From the NCBI GenBank assembly GCA_026545765.1, contig JAIFAC010000217.1, positions 62,001 to 126,000 of the forward strand: a stretch of 64,000 nucleotides of DNA. Reading direction: 5' to 3'. Positions 23,301-35,992 of the stretch are shown piece by piece (positions within the stretch are counted from its first letter, which is position 1; every line of letters starts with the position of its first letter). Source of the DNA: Plantago major. Its lineage: Eukaryota > Streptophyta > Magnoliopsida > Lamiales > Plantaginaceae. Below the pieces are notes generated by a model. The model worked only from the letters and a program-made list of their open reading frames with translations, was not told the DNA's origin and did no database searches. The translations under genes and the position numbers were made by a program.

Positions 23301-24000
23301 TCTTCAGTAGGGTATGCCCAATGGCAACATAAAGATCGCTTTTCCGCCGAGCAACCAAGATCATCGCTTGACTCATTGTCAATAAGTTTGCAATACTTTG
23401 CTTTGAATTTCATAGTAAATCCCTTGTCTGCAAACTGGCTCATGCTAAATAGATTATATTTCAAACCCTTAACATGTAATACGTCAGTGATAGTTAATGA
23501 TCTAATTTGACGTTGCCAAATCCCAGAGAGGGATTTAATTCTCCTCCAAGAATCATGTCCGTCCATTGTTGCAAGCTTTGTAGTCGACCAGATTTGCTTT
23601 GTCTCGCCATGTGCTTTCCGCATCCACTATCAAATAGCCATCGAGCCTTAGTCCAAGAGGCGCTCTCAAGACAAAACAGAAATGGAGTTAGGTTCGCTTC
23701 AGAGATAGAACCATTTAGACTAAACATTCTTCCAAAGAGGAATCCACATTTTAGTGAATTTCTCGGGAGTTTGTTTTGTCTAACTTGATCAAAAGGAGAT
23801 GCAATAAAATCGCAATTTTGATCTCAATTTTCCTTCTTGTGATGTTTCTAGGTGTTCCTTTTGGTGCTTTCTCGACCTGGTTTCGATTGCTTTTCAAAGA
23901 ACTTAACCTTTCCGCCGTGTTCCTTCTAGCTCGCATTCAGTTTTTCAAAGGCTTGAGATTTGTTCCACTTCGCTATTGCTACGCGTAATATCACCTTTTA
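23240..24000 (-). pseudogene. Copia protease region (element E)
   Basis: A minus-strand block near 23600 reads WLFDSGCGKHM, the aspartic-protease signature typical of SIRE-type Copia elements. It is followed by sequence leading into the integrase block. Part of a broken fossil. Confidence 0.7.
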
Positions 24001-24219
24001 CCATTGTTCTTGTCCTTCCTTATATTGTTGCGTAAGAACTTTTCAATAGCACGATAGCCAATGCCATTTCGAACACCTTCGCTTTCTGAATACGTTCTTC
24101 AGAAGCCTTACTAGTTTCTGCACCATTTTTATTTTCATAAAATGGTATAGTAGAGAATTTGCCTATTCTAGCAATTCTTCCTTTCCTAGTAATGTAGCAA
24201 TGTGGATGGTTACATGTCT

Positions 24220-26190
24220 GAGGGTTATGTTTCTTTCGTAAACCTTATCCAAGTTTCTTGTGAACTTGTTGTTCTTTCAAAGGTCAATGCTACTCCTTTT
24301 CCTTTCTCAACTACCCTAGCTTTCTGACCAATGCTATAGGTGGTTGAAGAACCATTCTGTTGACTTTTTACAATGGTCAACCTTTCATCACTCTTTTTCC
24401 GAGGAGATGAATTACTCGATTGTTCATCAAGTCCAAGTCCACCTTCTCGTGAGGGATCTCTCATATAGGATTGAACCTCAAAGAGAGTGTCACTAGCCTT
24501 GCATAAGATTGAAGGATAGCTCTTTCTCGAAGTTCTTCATTCTCGTAGCGCCTTCATCATTTTCTTAGTAAGTTCATCCAAGGCTAGTTTGTGAGAATTT
24601 TCATTCTCGATATCCGAGATTTCGTAAAGGCTATTTTAGCGCTCTTGTTCTCAGATACTCGTTAGCTCGTAAACCTCTTTTCAAGAGTTTCTTTGCTTTC
24701 CTCTAGAATTCTGGTTTTGGATTGTGCTTCCAGAAATTCTTTCTCATAATGATCCAATTCACTCTTGAACAACTCCAGATCCTCAATTCCATCATCACTC
24801 TCATAGTACAGAAATTGTGAATTGTTAGTTACCTCATCAGCCATAAGACACATTTCAATGTTGGAGATGTCCGACCAAAGAATCTCAAAGAACTCCACAC
24901 ATTTCTTTCTTCTTAAGGTCAAGTCAATTACATCGTAAGTGATTCCACACACTCGGTGATGGTAGGTTTGAGTCATCTGAATCTCCATTTTCAGAATCTG
25001 TCTCAAAGTCTAGAGCATCAAGTTGAATTTGAATCTTCTTCCTTTCTTCAGTCAGTAAGGCCCTTTGATTTCTCTTGAAATTTCTTTTGTCCTTCTTGTC
25101 ACCTATCTTGAGCTTGTTTAAAGGTGACAATCTCTATAAGTGACCAAAGCTTTTGACAATAGAAGTAGATATCATTTCCTATTTCTCGCCTTTAGTACTA
25201 ACACCTTTCCGAATGGGGTGTTCGAGAGTTGTTCACTTGTATGTTCTCAGACCGATGATAGTTTGGGCCAAGATGCTTTTTCAGCTTTTCTTTAGCTTTT
25301 CTTCTCTCAATCTCTTGACTCACAAATTTCTTCATGTGTCTTACTACAAGAGCATTTTCTTCAGATGCTTCTTTGGTATCCTTCTTTTCAGAAGTACCTT
25401 GAGAAACTAGAGCAACACTTTGCAACTTTTCAGCTGTTTGTTCTCTCTGAGTTGTCTCATAGTCTACAGTAGCAAGATGAGAGAAGAGCTCACCGAGTAA
25501 TATTTCGCATCCCTCGATTGAAATAAAAGAACTTAGTGTGTTCCCAGTTGTGATTGAGACTTCTGACAATAGTCTTAATCTTTTCTGACTGGGAGTATCT
25601 ATCACTCATAAGAGTAGTAAATCTGAAATCAAGTTCTTCCAGAGTTTCAGTGGGACCTTGTTTGAAGTTTTGGAACTTCAATTTAAGAACTTCGAACTTG
25701 TTTTCTTTGGTTTTTTCAGCCCGCATGCATTTCTTCAATCAATCGTGCAACTTTCGCCGCTTTTAGCAATCAGATGTGCTCAGTGTCGGTCCGATGATTA
25801 TATTAGCTTGACCATCCAATCAGGTCTCTTCGCATCTTCGCATGTCCAGAGCTCTCTTCGCTTGTCTTCATATATAATGCTTCCACGAGCAACATGACCA
25901 CTATCACTAGCACCATGTCCTCGCCCATCTTCCTTGTCCGAGGTTTTCTTCCATCGCACACCTCAAGAATTTGTTCGAGTTGTTCCGATTTTGATAGGCC
26001 CTTCATTGATGACATAGATCATCTCATCACTAATGGCCTCCAGATGGAGCATCATGTTGTTCTTCCATTTCTCGTAGTTTTCCTCGCTTAACGGGTGCAT
26101 CACCTGTAGACATACCGCACACTTAACACACAAATTATATAGTCCTCAGAAAGGGACAAAGTTCTTTTACCTATCTGGGGATCTAGGTTC
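24220..26190 (-). pseudogene. Copia gag remnant (element E)
   Basis: The block near 25490-25738 reads as the UBN2-type gag core (FQNFKQGPTETLEELDFRFTTLMSD…KIKTIVRSL). Downstream stretches are Lys/Glu-rich, as in the long gag of SIRE elements. A region near 25110-25170 has the outline of a CCHC knuckle. It is broken, with many breaks. Confidence 0.7.
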
Positions 26191-26215
26191 AGTGCAGAAG
26201 GCTTGTGAACCTCCT

Positions 26216-26227
26216 ACTCTGATACCA
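26216..26227 (-). other. Primer-binding site of SIRE element E
   Basis: Minus-strand TGGTATCAGAGT lies two bases inside the 5' LTR. It is complementary to the 3' end of initiator tRNA-Met, the usual Copia primer. Confidence 0.9.
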
Positions 26228-26229
26228 CT

Positions 26230-27608
26230 TGTTGGTCCAGATAACGGCAAAGTAAAAGACTCGAGGGGGGGGGGGTGAATAGTCTTTTAAAACTTTTGTC
26301 GATAAACAGCTTCGAACTGGGGTTTCGATACTTAAATTCAGAGCGAAGACTTTAAGATAGGTAAGTGCGTAAACAATAAGTAAGTGTGCGCTTTTGTCAA
26401 ATGTAAATACGTAAAGGTAAATAACATGAAGTATAGTGGTATCCGGAGGTGGCGAATCCTCCAAATAATCCACTTTGCCTTTCGAGACCTAGAATTCACT
26501 AGAATGTATAATCGAGTTCACCTTACAATAATCCTTATTCTATGATTCCCAAACAAATGTTCCCCTTGAGTTATTCCATAGCTCCTAGAGCTAAGTACTT
26601 CCTCTACTCAGATAACCTTGGAGTTATTCCCTGATTTATCAAATCAAGTACTTCCTCTACTCCACGCCTTGATGGTGTTGGTTATAAGGCTTGTCAGAGA
26701 GGCTTCTCATATAACTTTTCAGTTATGTTTTCAGAGAGCCTAATAGAACAAGACTACTTAATACACTTGTTCAGTGGATGACAGCTTTTTTATCGACCCA
26801 AGTAATCGTGTCCGCTCGAGAATGATCTTCGTAAATGGTATCCGATAGTTCAACTCTTTCACTAATAACAATCTCTTGTTAAGGTTCAGACAACTTAGAA
26901 CTACTAGTGATTCTTCAAGCAAATGTAAAGCTTTCAGAAAGGGTAGTAGAGTGCTTGAGAGAATACTTTGCTTGATGGTAAGTTTGCAAGATAGAGCGTT
27001 CTAAGGTATGTTCTTCAAGCATCTAAGTGTGTGATATATATAGATAAATTTGAGAGGCATTTGAATTGTATCCGTTGTGCTCTCTATCAAATTATATCCG
27101 TTTATATCTTGAACTATGTTCTCAGAAGTCACTATCTCATTTTTCAGAGAGGATCGCTATAAAGATTTCACGATGCAATTAATGCAAAGTACTGTTCATT
27201 GTCCTTTAGTCTCAATGGATACATGAGCCTTTCTGATGGCTTGCATGCTCCATACTCATGATGTCATATGTCCAGAATCATATCCCGAAAATAAGTTAAT
27301 ATACTTAAGAAAGGATTATGACATAGTCTTCCGAGTTAGACTAAACCTCAGGTCTTCATAAACCTTGTGCAATCTTCAGTCTTCTAATCTTCAGAAAAGC
27401 TCCATTGCTAGGATTGATCTTCATGGTCTTCTTGAAATAAAAATTACACTCAGAGACCTATATTCCTAATACAAGATTTACTAGACTAATCATACTCAGT
27501 GATTTCCTCTTTTACAATGTTCAAGTGAACCAAGAGCACTTAATCACCTTTCTGGATAAGATAAGAACATGTGATGAGTGATCAAAATACTAACAAATAT
27601 TCCTAACA
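26230..27608 (-). repeat. 5' LTR of SIRE element E
   Basis: It pairs with 12676-14070 over its whole length. It carries an 11-G run at 26265-26275 where its partner has four Gs. Differences from the partner cluster at CAG and CTG triplets. Confidence 0.9.
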
Positions 27609-27629
27609 GAGAGTGTGACCTCAAACTGT

Positions 27630-28330
27630 AAGTATGAAAAAGGGGTATTTGTAAGCGAGATTAGGCAAAGGTCCAAAAAGGCATAAGGAAGTAACGTTGT
27701 TTCAATGACCGCTGGATTAGCCGATTTAGGGCATCCGTATTGCATTTGTGTCGTTTGTTTGAGATAAGTTATCCATCTGTCAATAAGGCAGGGTTTATCT
27801 TGTATTATTAGTCGACTCTTCGGATGTTCCAAAATAAGACCTACGGGCGATTTCATAGCTCCACACCCGCAAGCTATTGAGGACAACTGGACAAACGAGG
27901 ATTCATGTCAAATATCTAGTTGATTATTTGAGATAAACCATCGTGGGATATCCGAACGGATGAGAATCCGTGTAGATACAAGATCCAAGCAGCCCGTTCA
28001 TAAGAAGACTATTGGTACTGTTTGTATTAATCAACTCTAGGGATCCAAATAAGGACCTATGGGCGATTTCATAGCTCCACACCCATAAGCCATTAGTGAA
28101 ATCCGGCCGCACTAAGGTCGTGTGACGGACAGTTGATTATTCGGTGGTGTCCGAGCGGACACGTCCGAACGGACAAGGGTCCGGGAAGTTGAAGAGAAAA
28201 TAATCATTGGTAAAAAATATCATTTGTCTTGTATTTCACTAATCAAGCCTACGGAAGTACTATGATGATCCTATGGGCGATTTCATAGCTCCACACCCAT
28301 AAGCCATCAAGCCTATCCAGACGGACAGGG
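27630..28330. repeat. About three decayed 215-bp tandem units in Tat A
   Basis: The core gggcgatttcatagctccac recurs at 27845, 28061 and 28275, spaced 216 and 214 bp. Other shared words (agttgattattt, aaataaggacctat) keep the same phase. The units are well diverged. No counterpart was noticed in Tat B. Confidence 0.75.
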
Positions 28331-28346
28331 GTCCACTGTGTCGGAC

Positions 28347-28648
28347 AATGATTTATCTATTCGACTAGGGAACAGGGATCACCTCCGAACGGATGAAAAT
28401 CCATCATTTATGATGATCCATCCCTCCGAGTAAGGAAGAGGGATCACCTCCGAACGGATGAAAATCCGTCGTTTATGTTGATTTATCCATCCGAGTGAGG
28501 AAGAGGGATCACCTCCGAACGGATGAAAATCCATCGTTTATGATGATTTATCCCTCCGAGTGAGGAAGAGGGATCACCTCCGAACGGATGAAAATCCGTC
28601 GTTTATGATGATTTATCCATCCGAGTGAGGAAGAGGGATCACCTCCGA
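28347..28648. repeat. 65-bp minisatellite in Tat A
   Basis: The word ggatcacctccgaac or its variant starts at 28376, 28441, 28506, 28571 and 28636, an exact 65-bp period over about 4.6 units. Variants alternate: units carry ccatc/ccctcc, then ccgtc/ccatcc, then repeat, giving a 130-bp higher-order unit. It directly precedes the antisense gene region. Confidence 0.9.
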
Positions 28649-28652
28649 TCTG

Positions 28653-30446
28653 ATGTGCTTCGGAGTGTTGTGTAAGCACAAGGGGATTCCACTCACGTTC
28701 GACAACTTCCAGAAGTTATTCGACATCACTCTGAGCAAACCCCACCAATTCTTTTATACACTAGTGGTTCGGCAGGCCTACACCTTTTTCGAGGATCCGA
28801 TCTCCTCATTAGGGATCAAATGGTGGCAGAGATACATCTTTGTCCGAGCCGCACTGAAACCTGGACAGTCCGAGGCTCAAAGAGTCCAATGGAATTTTGA
28901 GAAGAAGTTCTTTCGGGGTACACTTCCGGACTGGAGACCTACGGCTCGGAACATCCCTCAATGGATGCAAGCTCTGCACAGGAAAGAGGATCCGGAGAAA
29001 TATTTCTTCCGTGGGTTGATCCGCTACCACTTCCCTATCTGGCTGGAGTATCAAGTCTGAGTTTCTGTGATAACAAGAAGGATCTTGGTAAGTGGCTAGG
29101 ATATGTGTTATGGTCCGAGTCTTCTCCTGTTGTAAATAGTTGTAATATTCCAACTTTTATTGGTTCGGTCTTGCCTCTTATTGCTGTCAAATTTTCTTTT
29201 TATTCGGACTAACCCTTATCGTTGTTCGGTTTATGTAGGTTTTTGGGTCGAATACACTATGTCGACCATGAGAGAGCTCAAGAGGCAACAGCTGAAGGCT
29301 CAGAAGGAAGAGTAGAGGCTTGGTCTCCGAGACCAAGTTATTCAGACGTCCACCAATCTCCCTATGGTCGAGCCTCGGAATGCTATAGCTTTCCGAGCGG
29401 AAGATGTCCGAAGGGAGGCGGCCGGAGAGCCGAAGCAGAGCTTGGCCACGCCGGACAAGGGCAAGACTGTGGCAGCCAAAGGCGCGAAAAGGCCTCCGAA
29501 ACCGGTGACGAAGGAGGTCGGAGCCAGTGGCTCGGCCGGTGTGAATCGTCCTTCTGAGGGCCCAATACCCCCTACGAAGAAGGGCAAGGGGCTGATGGTG
29601 GGGGACCCAGATCTGGATTCCGAGGTTGCTCGGTTGGCTTCCGTTCCGGAGCTGGAGAGGATTGCGGAGCTTACTGCTGCTCATCGGAAGGTAATCCTGG
29701 TTCCGAATACACCGTTTTGATTTTGTAATTTATCTGAAAATGTATCTTTCATTAACTCGGAGTCTTTTGTGTTTTGTTGTTAGCTCACTGCTGCCGTCCG
29801 GGCATGTTCTGAAGTGGCGGATTGGAGGGCCACTTTGGAAGTTGAACTGTCCAAGTTCGAGGCGAGCAGAGAGGCCGAGGCTAACAAGGCTGTGGCCTAT
29901 AAGGAAAAGTTCAAGAAGGCCCTTGCTGCACTGAAGGAGTCCGAGGCCGAGAATGGCAAGCTAAAGAGTGCTATTCGGGCCCTGGAGATGGACTTGGAAG
30001 CCTACAAGGAGTGCATGAGTGACATTACTGCAACCTCCCGGAACTTCAAGGACCAGATGCTCGAGCACATCGACGGTCCGAATCGAGGTCGCTCGATTAC
30101 TCAATTCGGACCCACATCAGTTCCTTTTGACACTAAGTACGATGCGGCTTGGCAAGACGACTTCGATGCAGCGGTGGGGCAGCTTCAAAAGAAGGGTCTC
30201 ATTCCGGATGGTTATGACTTGGGAGAAGAAGGGGTGTCTGCCATCAATGCACCGGATGAGTCGGTTTTCATCTCGGAGGAAGTGGAGGACAGTGCACTAT
30301 TCCAGTCCGAGTTCGTGGAACTAGTGTGTGAGGAGAATGAGGAACACAAGTACAACCATGGTGGTCCGTACCTGCCTACCTTCGTTCCGGAGGCTCTGAT
30401 GTCACATGTGTTCTTGCCCTTTGAGGAGTACGTGGAGCATAACTAG
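28653..30446 (+). pseudogene. Antisense gene region of Tat A (Transposase_28-like)
   Basis: This lies on the strand opposite to gag-pol, between the integrase end and the 3' LTR, where Tat elements such as Grande are known to carry an antisense frame. Three coding-like blocks are seen (28653-29060, about 29239-29690, about 29782-30446), separated by spacers that begin GT and end AG. The first block resembles the plant 'putative gypsy-type transposon' domain (PF04195), with residues such as YTFFEDPISSLGIKWWQRYIFVRAA. The later blocks are Glu/Lys/Ala-rich and probably coiled coil (WRATLEVELSKFEASREAEANKAVAYKEKFKKAL). Matching blocks occur in Tat B at 55529-57061. Function is unknown. Treated as part of a fossil element. 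Confidence 0.65.
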
Positions 30447-32214
30447 GAGTGGTTGAAGATCCCCGGTCCGGTACTAGGTCATGAGCCAAACCTGGACTTG
30501 TTTAAAGAGTGCCTGGAATTTATCCTGAAGAAAAAAGAAGAGTATGCTAAGAGGTCGTCCGAGCAACAGGCTTCTCAGCGTGAAGATCCGGAGAGTGCCC
30601 ATGACTGTGTCTAACCGGAGTCTCAGGCCGACCCATCTGCTAGCCGGACCAATTGAAGGTGGGGTATGCCCCATGGTGAATGTAAAGGTCTTCGGACCTC
30701 CAAACAATTTCCATCTGACTAGTTTTTAATGTTTGAACAATTTGTCCTTTTATCTTATTCTGTCTCGAAGTCTTGTTATGCTACTGGTACTGATGTCGGT
30801 TCGGATTGATGTGCTGCTTCGGACCGACTCTTATTGATAATGAAATTATGTTCCTTTTGTGCTTTCATCCATACTCCGATTAAATACATGCAGGTTGTAC
30901 ATGTTTGTTTAAGGTACAACTAGTTCGGTCGGCTGGAAGTACATCCGAGTCGACTCACAAACTTAGAATAGGGATGTCATGCAAACAAATTTAGAGGATG
31001 GGTTCGGACTCTTGTAGCTATGGTCCGAGCAAATAATTCAAAACCAATGTATTCACTATCAGAAGTAACTGTTTTGAATTATTTCACCCAAGTAACTGTG
31101 GCTCGGATTGTCCTAGACAAAAAATAGACCCAGGGAATTTTATGGGTCCGGATACACATAGGTTGAAGTGTATTGATCCTAAGCGTCCGAATGAAAAATT
31201 CTTGAAAATGATGTGTCGGGTCATGCATTGAGTAATGGTTCGGAGTGAGAATTTAGTCCGAACCAATCAATTCTGTAGTGGATCTGAAGTGGAGGCCCAA
31301 TAGTAAAAGCCCAATTCAGGCCCACGCCCATGGGTAACCGGCACATTGCACGCGTCCCAATGTGATTGGTCGACAACGTCTATAAATACCTTGACATTGT
31401 ACGACTAATGTTCACCATAATTGATTTGAAGTAGCGAGTGATTCGGATCGCTTAGCTCGGATGCCCTCGATTGGATCGATTCCGACGTTCCTATGTGTGA
31501 TCCACCTTGTAGGAGCCTTTCAGTTTGTCCGAGGTGCTGGTATGAGTCGGATCTCACTGGGAACGATGAGATCGGACCCATTGAATATTTTTGGAAGTCT
31601 TAGGTCGGTTCGGAGGATCGAATCCTGGACCCATCCGTCTCTTCCACCATTTACCATTTTCTGTGAGCATCTTTCAAACTCGAAAATGGTTATGGTTGAA
31701 GAGGTAGATGGTTTGAGGAACTTCATTCGGACTCGTTGATTCGAGAGTGCCAGAAAAATCACACTTCGGTTCGGAGGACCGATTCCTTGATCTGTCCTCT
31801 GCAACACTTCAACATTGTCGGAGGGTTACTTGCGTGTCTCTTTGAAAATGTTAGTGGTTGCAGAGGAAAATGGTTCGAGGAGTACGCCGTTCGAATGTCG
31901 GTGTTTCGGGCGTAGCCGCCCGCCTTAGATGTGTTGTTGTTGTGTTATTTTTTTTACTACGGATCACTGAGTCCGAGTCTCGGGTTCTTGTGCTTTGTAC
32001 AAGTTGTAAAACAAATTTTAGGAGTTCGATCATGTGGTAATTTGTATGGGAAATATCGATGGCTCGGAACAACAAGTCCGAAGAGTAGAATTAGGCTTTG
32101 AGATAGGTGTAATCGAAAAAGATAGTTGTTGTATTGATTTGACGTAAATTCAATTACAACTGGTGGGCTTCAGGGCCAAAGAGCACAAACAGGCAAAAGT
32201 AACTGACGTAGTTC
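30447..32214. other. Tat A non-coding region between antisense gene and integrase
   Basis: No domain was recognised. A TATA-like box, tataaata, lies at 31381-31388 on the plus strand, after a CCAAT-like word near 31358. It could start an antisense transcript, but no frame follows it clearly. Open frames here are short and share no words with known domains. Confidence 0.45.
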
Positions 32215-33175
32215 TTAAGCATAAAACTTCTGAAGGTTCTTGGCATTCCAAGTCCTCTTCAAGGCCCTTCCCTGATCGTCCTCTAACTCATAACTTCCAT
32301 TGACTCTTGCTCCAATGATCTTGTAAGGACCTTGCCACTTGGGTTTGAGCTTTCCAATATTACTGAGGATGTCCGCCCTTCTGAGAACCAGATCGCCTAC
32401 TTGTAAATCCTTAGCATGGACGTGCTTGTTGTAGGCCCGAGCAGTTATCGCTTGGTATCGGTAGATGTTAGCAAGTGCAGTGTCTCTTCTGTTCTCAAGC
32501 AGCTCCAAATCATATATCCTTGCCACTCCATTCTCAACTGGTTGGTAATGTTGAATCCTTTGAGTTTCGATCGCAATTTCGGAAGGAATGACTGCCTCAG
32601 TGTCATATACTAACGTAAAGGGCATCTCTTGAGTAGCAGTTCTAGCAGTGGTGCGATGAGCCCAAAGCACCCCATCTAAGTCATCTGCCAAACTCCTGTG
32701 AGAGGTCCTTAGTCTCTTTTCGAACATCTTAATGATTGTTTTGTTTGTTGACTCTACCTGGCCATTACCTTGGGGATAACCAACTGATGAATCGTTGTTC
32801 TATCTTGAAGGATTTGCACCATTCCTTGAGTCTAGCTCCGGAGAATTGAGCTCCATTATCTGAGACAAGGATTCTAGGTATTCCAAAGCGGCAAATGATG
32901 TTCTTCCAAATGAAAGTTATCACTCGGTTCCAGTAATGGTGGACACGGCCTCTACTTAGACCCATTTAGTAAAGTATTCCACAATGATTTATGAGGAACT
33001 TCTTTTGATGAGTACCACGTGGGAAAGGACCGACTATATCTATCCCCCATTGCTCAAATGGACATGCTATGATTGACGGAATCATATGGTTTGTAGGATG
33101 GTGAGGAACATTGGCATAGTACTGGCAATCATCACATGCACGAGTAAAGTTTGAAGCATCCTTATCAATTGTCAC
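32215..33175 (-). pseudogene. Tat A integrase remnant
   Basis: Minus-strand words include the zinc-finger side (RACDDCQYYANVPHHPTN), the core start (CPFEQWGIDIVGPFPRGT) and later (FGIPRILVSDNGAQF), and the C-terminal part (WQGPYKIIGARVNGSYELED). The order and wording fit Ty3/Gypsy Tat integrase. It is broken, with a few breaks. Confidence 0.8.
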
Positions 33176-33433
33176 AAGAATATCCTTGTGACTTTCTGAG
33201 GTAAAGCTCAGCCTCCTGAGTCACTCCCACAACTTCCGCTATGAATCTCTTCCAAAACAGTTTTAGCCTCTTGAGGTCCAAGGCATCTCAAGTGAGTGCC
33301 ACTGAAAAACTTCTTATAGAGATCTTCCCCAAGGATAAAGTACCTAATGGCTCAAAAAGACCCTCTTCGCTTCCTTTCGATCGGAGGGCAAAGACCCTTC
33401 CTTGAGATAATTGAAGATGTCTGTCATCCAAGT

Positions 33434-34523
33434 CTATTCAGTGCTTAAAAGCAAGATGTGCATTTTCAGACTCATGAGTGAAGAGGTCCTAAGAGTCAGT
33501 AGGATGATACTTCTAGTGTCCAATGCCCCCGAAGCTGACGCATACTCTGAGAGTGAGTCAGCTTTCTCATTACATTCTCTATCGAACCTTTCCAGTGTGA
33601 ACTCTTCAAATCCCTCCACCTATGTTTTGAGAAACTCCAAGTATTTGATCATGTTAGTGCCCTTAGCGGCGAAGGACCCTGAGAACTGAGATTCCACTAG
33701 TTGTGAGTCGGTGTAAGCTTTGATCTTTCTCACTTGAAGGGATTTTGCCATCTTGATTCCGAGAAGTGCCTCATATTCAGCTTCATTGTTGATTACCTTG
33801 AAATCAAGTGTGATGGTGTAATCCAACTGAGCTCCCAATACCTCCAAGTCTACCGGTAGAAGATCCATCCACCTGCAGTGTCCAATTGTCTTTTCCTTGT
33901 TCTTCGGGTGCTATGGAAGTACTGGTGTTCTTATCATCTAGGATCTCCTCTCGCATCTTGACGGAAGATGCGAATACTGGAGCGTTGGGTAATTCATCCA
34001 AGAGAAACATGTGTCTTACTCTGAGTGAGTTCTTTGCCAATGGAGATTGATATTCGATATCGTACTCGCTTCGCTCGATTGCCCATTTGGAAAGGCGGCC
34101 GGATTGATCTGCTTTCAAGGACTTGTTTCAAGGGTTTATCGTGAGGACCACAATTTCGTGACTTGAAGTAAGGCTTTAGTCTCCGAAAGCAGGTACACCA
34201 AAGCATATGCCAATTTCTCTATCCGCATACCTAGTTTCGCTTCCAGCTAGAGCTTTGCTTAGGTAGTAAATAGACATGTGATCGTTGGCTTAGATTTGGA
34301 CTAGCACGGAACTCATAGCCTCATCAGTGACTGCTAGGTACAAGTAAAGGGGCTCTCCTTCCACTGGTTTGGCCAAAAGTGGTGGTGAGAGGAGATATTT
34401 CTTCAAGCTGTTAAAGGCTTCTTCACACTCTTTAGTCCACTCGAACTTGTCCCCTTTTCTCAATAACTTAAAGAAGGGTAGGTTCTTTTCTGCCAATCTA
34501 GAGATGAAGCGGCTCAAGGACAT
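33434..34523 (-). pseudogene. Tat A RNase H regions
   Basis: The first RNase H follows the reverse transcriptase (EEAFNSLKKYLLSPPLLAKP onward). A second block reads ITLDFKVINNEAEYEALLGI…IKAYTDSQLV. The second corresponds to the additional, archaeal-type RNase H described for the Tat lineage and supports the lineage call. Both are broken. Confidence 0.75.
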
Positions 34524-34534
34524 GACTCGCCCTA

Positions 34535-35373
34535 TTAGCTGTTGAACTTCATTGATGGTTTTTGGGTGGCAGGTCTAAAATAGCCTTGATCTTTTCCGGT
34601 CAAGGCCGATGCCCTCTTCGTTACCATGTATCCAAGAAAATTACCCCCTTTCACTCCGAAGGTACATTTTTCGGGGTTCAATTTCATTCCATACTTCCTC
34701 AAGATAGAGAAGCAGTTGTTGAGGTGGTCGATATGTTGCCCCTCTGTCTTGCTCTTAACCAACATGTCATCGACATATACTTCCATGGTTTTGCCAATCT
34801 CTTCTTTGAACATTCTATTTACCAGACGTTGGTAAGTAGCTCCTGCATTTTTCAGTCCAAATGGCATAACCTTGAAGCAATAAACTCCTACAGCCGCAAA
34901 GAAGGATGTCTTTTTGATGTCTTCTTGGGCCATTCTAATTTGGTAAAACCTTTGTAAGCGTCCATGAAGGTTAGAAGAGCACATCCGGCTGTGGAGTCCA
35001 CCAATTGGTCGATCCTAGGCAAGGGGTAGGGATCTTTTGGGCAAAACTTATTTAATCTAGTGAAATCATTGTACATCTTCCACTTCCCTGGAGCTTTTTC
35101 GACGAGAACCACATTGCAAACCTAAACTGAATATCTCACTTCTTTAATGTCTCCTGCTTTCATGAGCCTCTCAACTTCTCCGGCTATGATAGCATCCTCA
35201 ATGGGCCCAAAGTCTTTTCTCTTTTGACGAATATATTTGACCGAAGGATCCATGTTCAGACGGTGAACAACTATCCTTGGATCTATTCCCTTAAGATCGT
35301 CAGTGCTCCAAGCGAAGACATCACAATTGCTTTTTAGGCAAGCTATGAGTTTCAGCTCAACCTCAATGCTCAT
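34535..35373 (-). pseudogene. Tat A reverse transcriptase remnant
   Basis: Minus-strand words include FCPKDPYPLPRIDQLVDSTAG, YCFKVMPFGLKNAGATYQRLVNRMF and the polymerase core VYVDDMLVKSK. This is a Ty3/Gypsy reverse transcriptase. It is broken, with a few breaks. Confidence 0.85.
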
Positions 35374-35497
35374 CTCGGTCCCGTTCCTAGTTTTTTTTTT
35401 CGGGACTTCCCTCTATCAATTGGATCTCCTTTAGGGTCTCATGAGGTTCAATCCTCGCAGCCTTAGGAAGTTTCTCATTGAGCACTCTAGCTCCTAT

Positions 35498-35992
35498 TTA
35501 TTCCTTAGGAGGTGTAGGAGGTGCAAGCAAGTGTGAACCGTGCTTGTCAGTGACCGCAAGAATGGGGGCTGAGGCATTTCGGGTTGACATAATGTAGCAT
35601 TCCCATTCTTCCCTAATGTTTCCTACTTCTCCCACCCCGTTTGGAGTGGAGAATTTGACCCTATTGTGCAGTGGAGAAGAAATGACTTTGAATTGATTGA
35701 GGCCCGGCCGTCCTAGGATAACATTGTAATCAAAAGCATTACCCACAACCACGAAGAGAACTGGCTGAGTCACTCTTGTTGGGAAAGTCCCCATGGAAAC
35801 TTGTAGAGGGATACTCCCAATTGGACGAATTGTAGAACCTCCAAATCCCACCAATGAAGTATGGAATTTACCATATTCGATCCTTCCCAAGTTCATTTGA
35901 TCCAAAGTACTCTTAGAGATAATGTTAGAAGAGCACCCAGTATCAACAAGCACCTTATTGACCTTGTAAGTGGCAATGACCAGGGAGATCAC
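35498..35992 (-). pseudogene. Tat A aspartic protease region
   Basis: The frame carries the aspartic-protease triad context (VLVDTGCSSNII) and the later NVILGRPGLNQF motif characteristic of Gypsy proteases. Tat B has the matching stretch at about 49490-49680. It belongs to a broken element. Confidence 0.8.

Larger units (their letters stand above)
12676..27608 (-). mobile_element. SIRE/Maximus-type Ty1/Copia element E
   Basis: This is a 14.9-kb element with LTRs at 12676-14070 and 26230-27608 and a perfect 5-bp target duplication, gagag (12671-12675 and 27609-27613). The primer-binding site matches initiator tRNA-Met. In minus-strand order come gag, protease, integrase, reverse transcriptase/RNase H, and then an extra region beyond pol. 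That order (integrase before reverse transcriptase) marks Copia. The long LTRs and the extra region beyond pol mark the SIRE/Maximus lineage. It inserted into Tat A and is therefore the youngest layer of this nest. The coding part is broken, with many breaks. The LTR pair differs at many small sites; no age was calculated. Confidence 0.9.

Noticed and set aside
28347-28648. Centromeric satellite array
   Set aside because: Only about 4.6 units and fully inside a Tat element, so it is an element-internal minisatellite.
30474-30707. Minus-strand frame in Tat A non-coding region
   Set aside because: No domain and no counterpart frame in Tat B; most likely chance.
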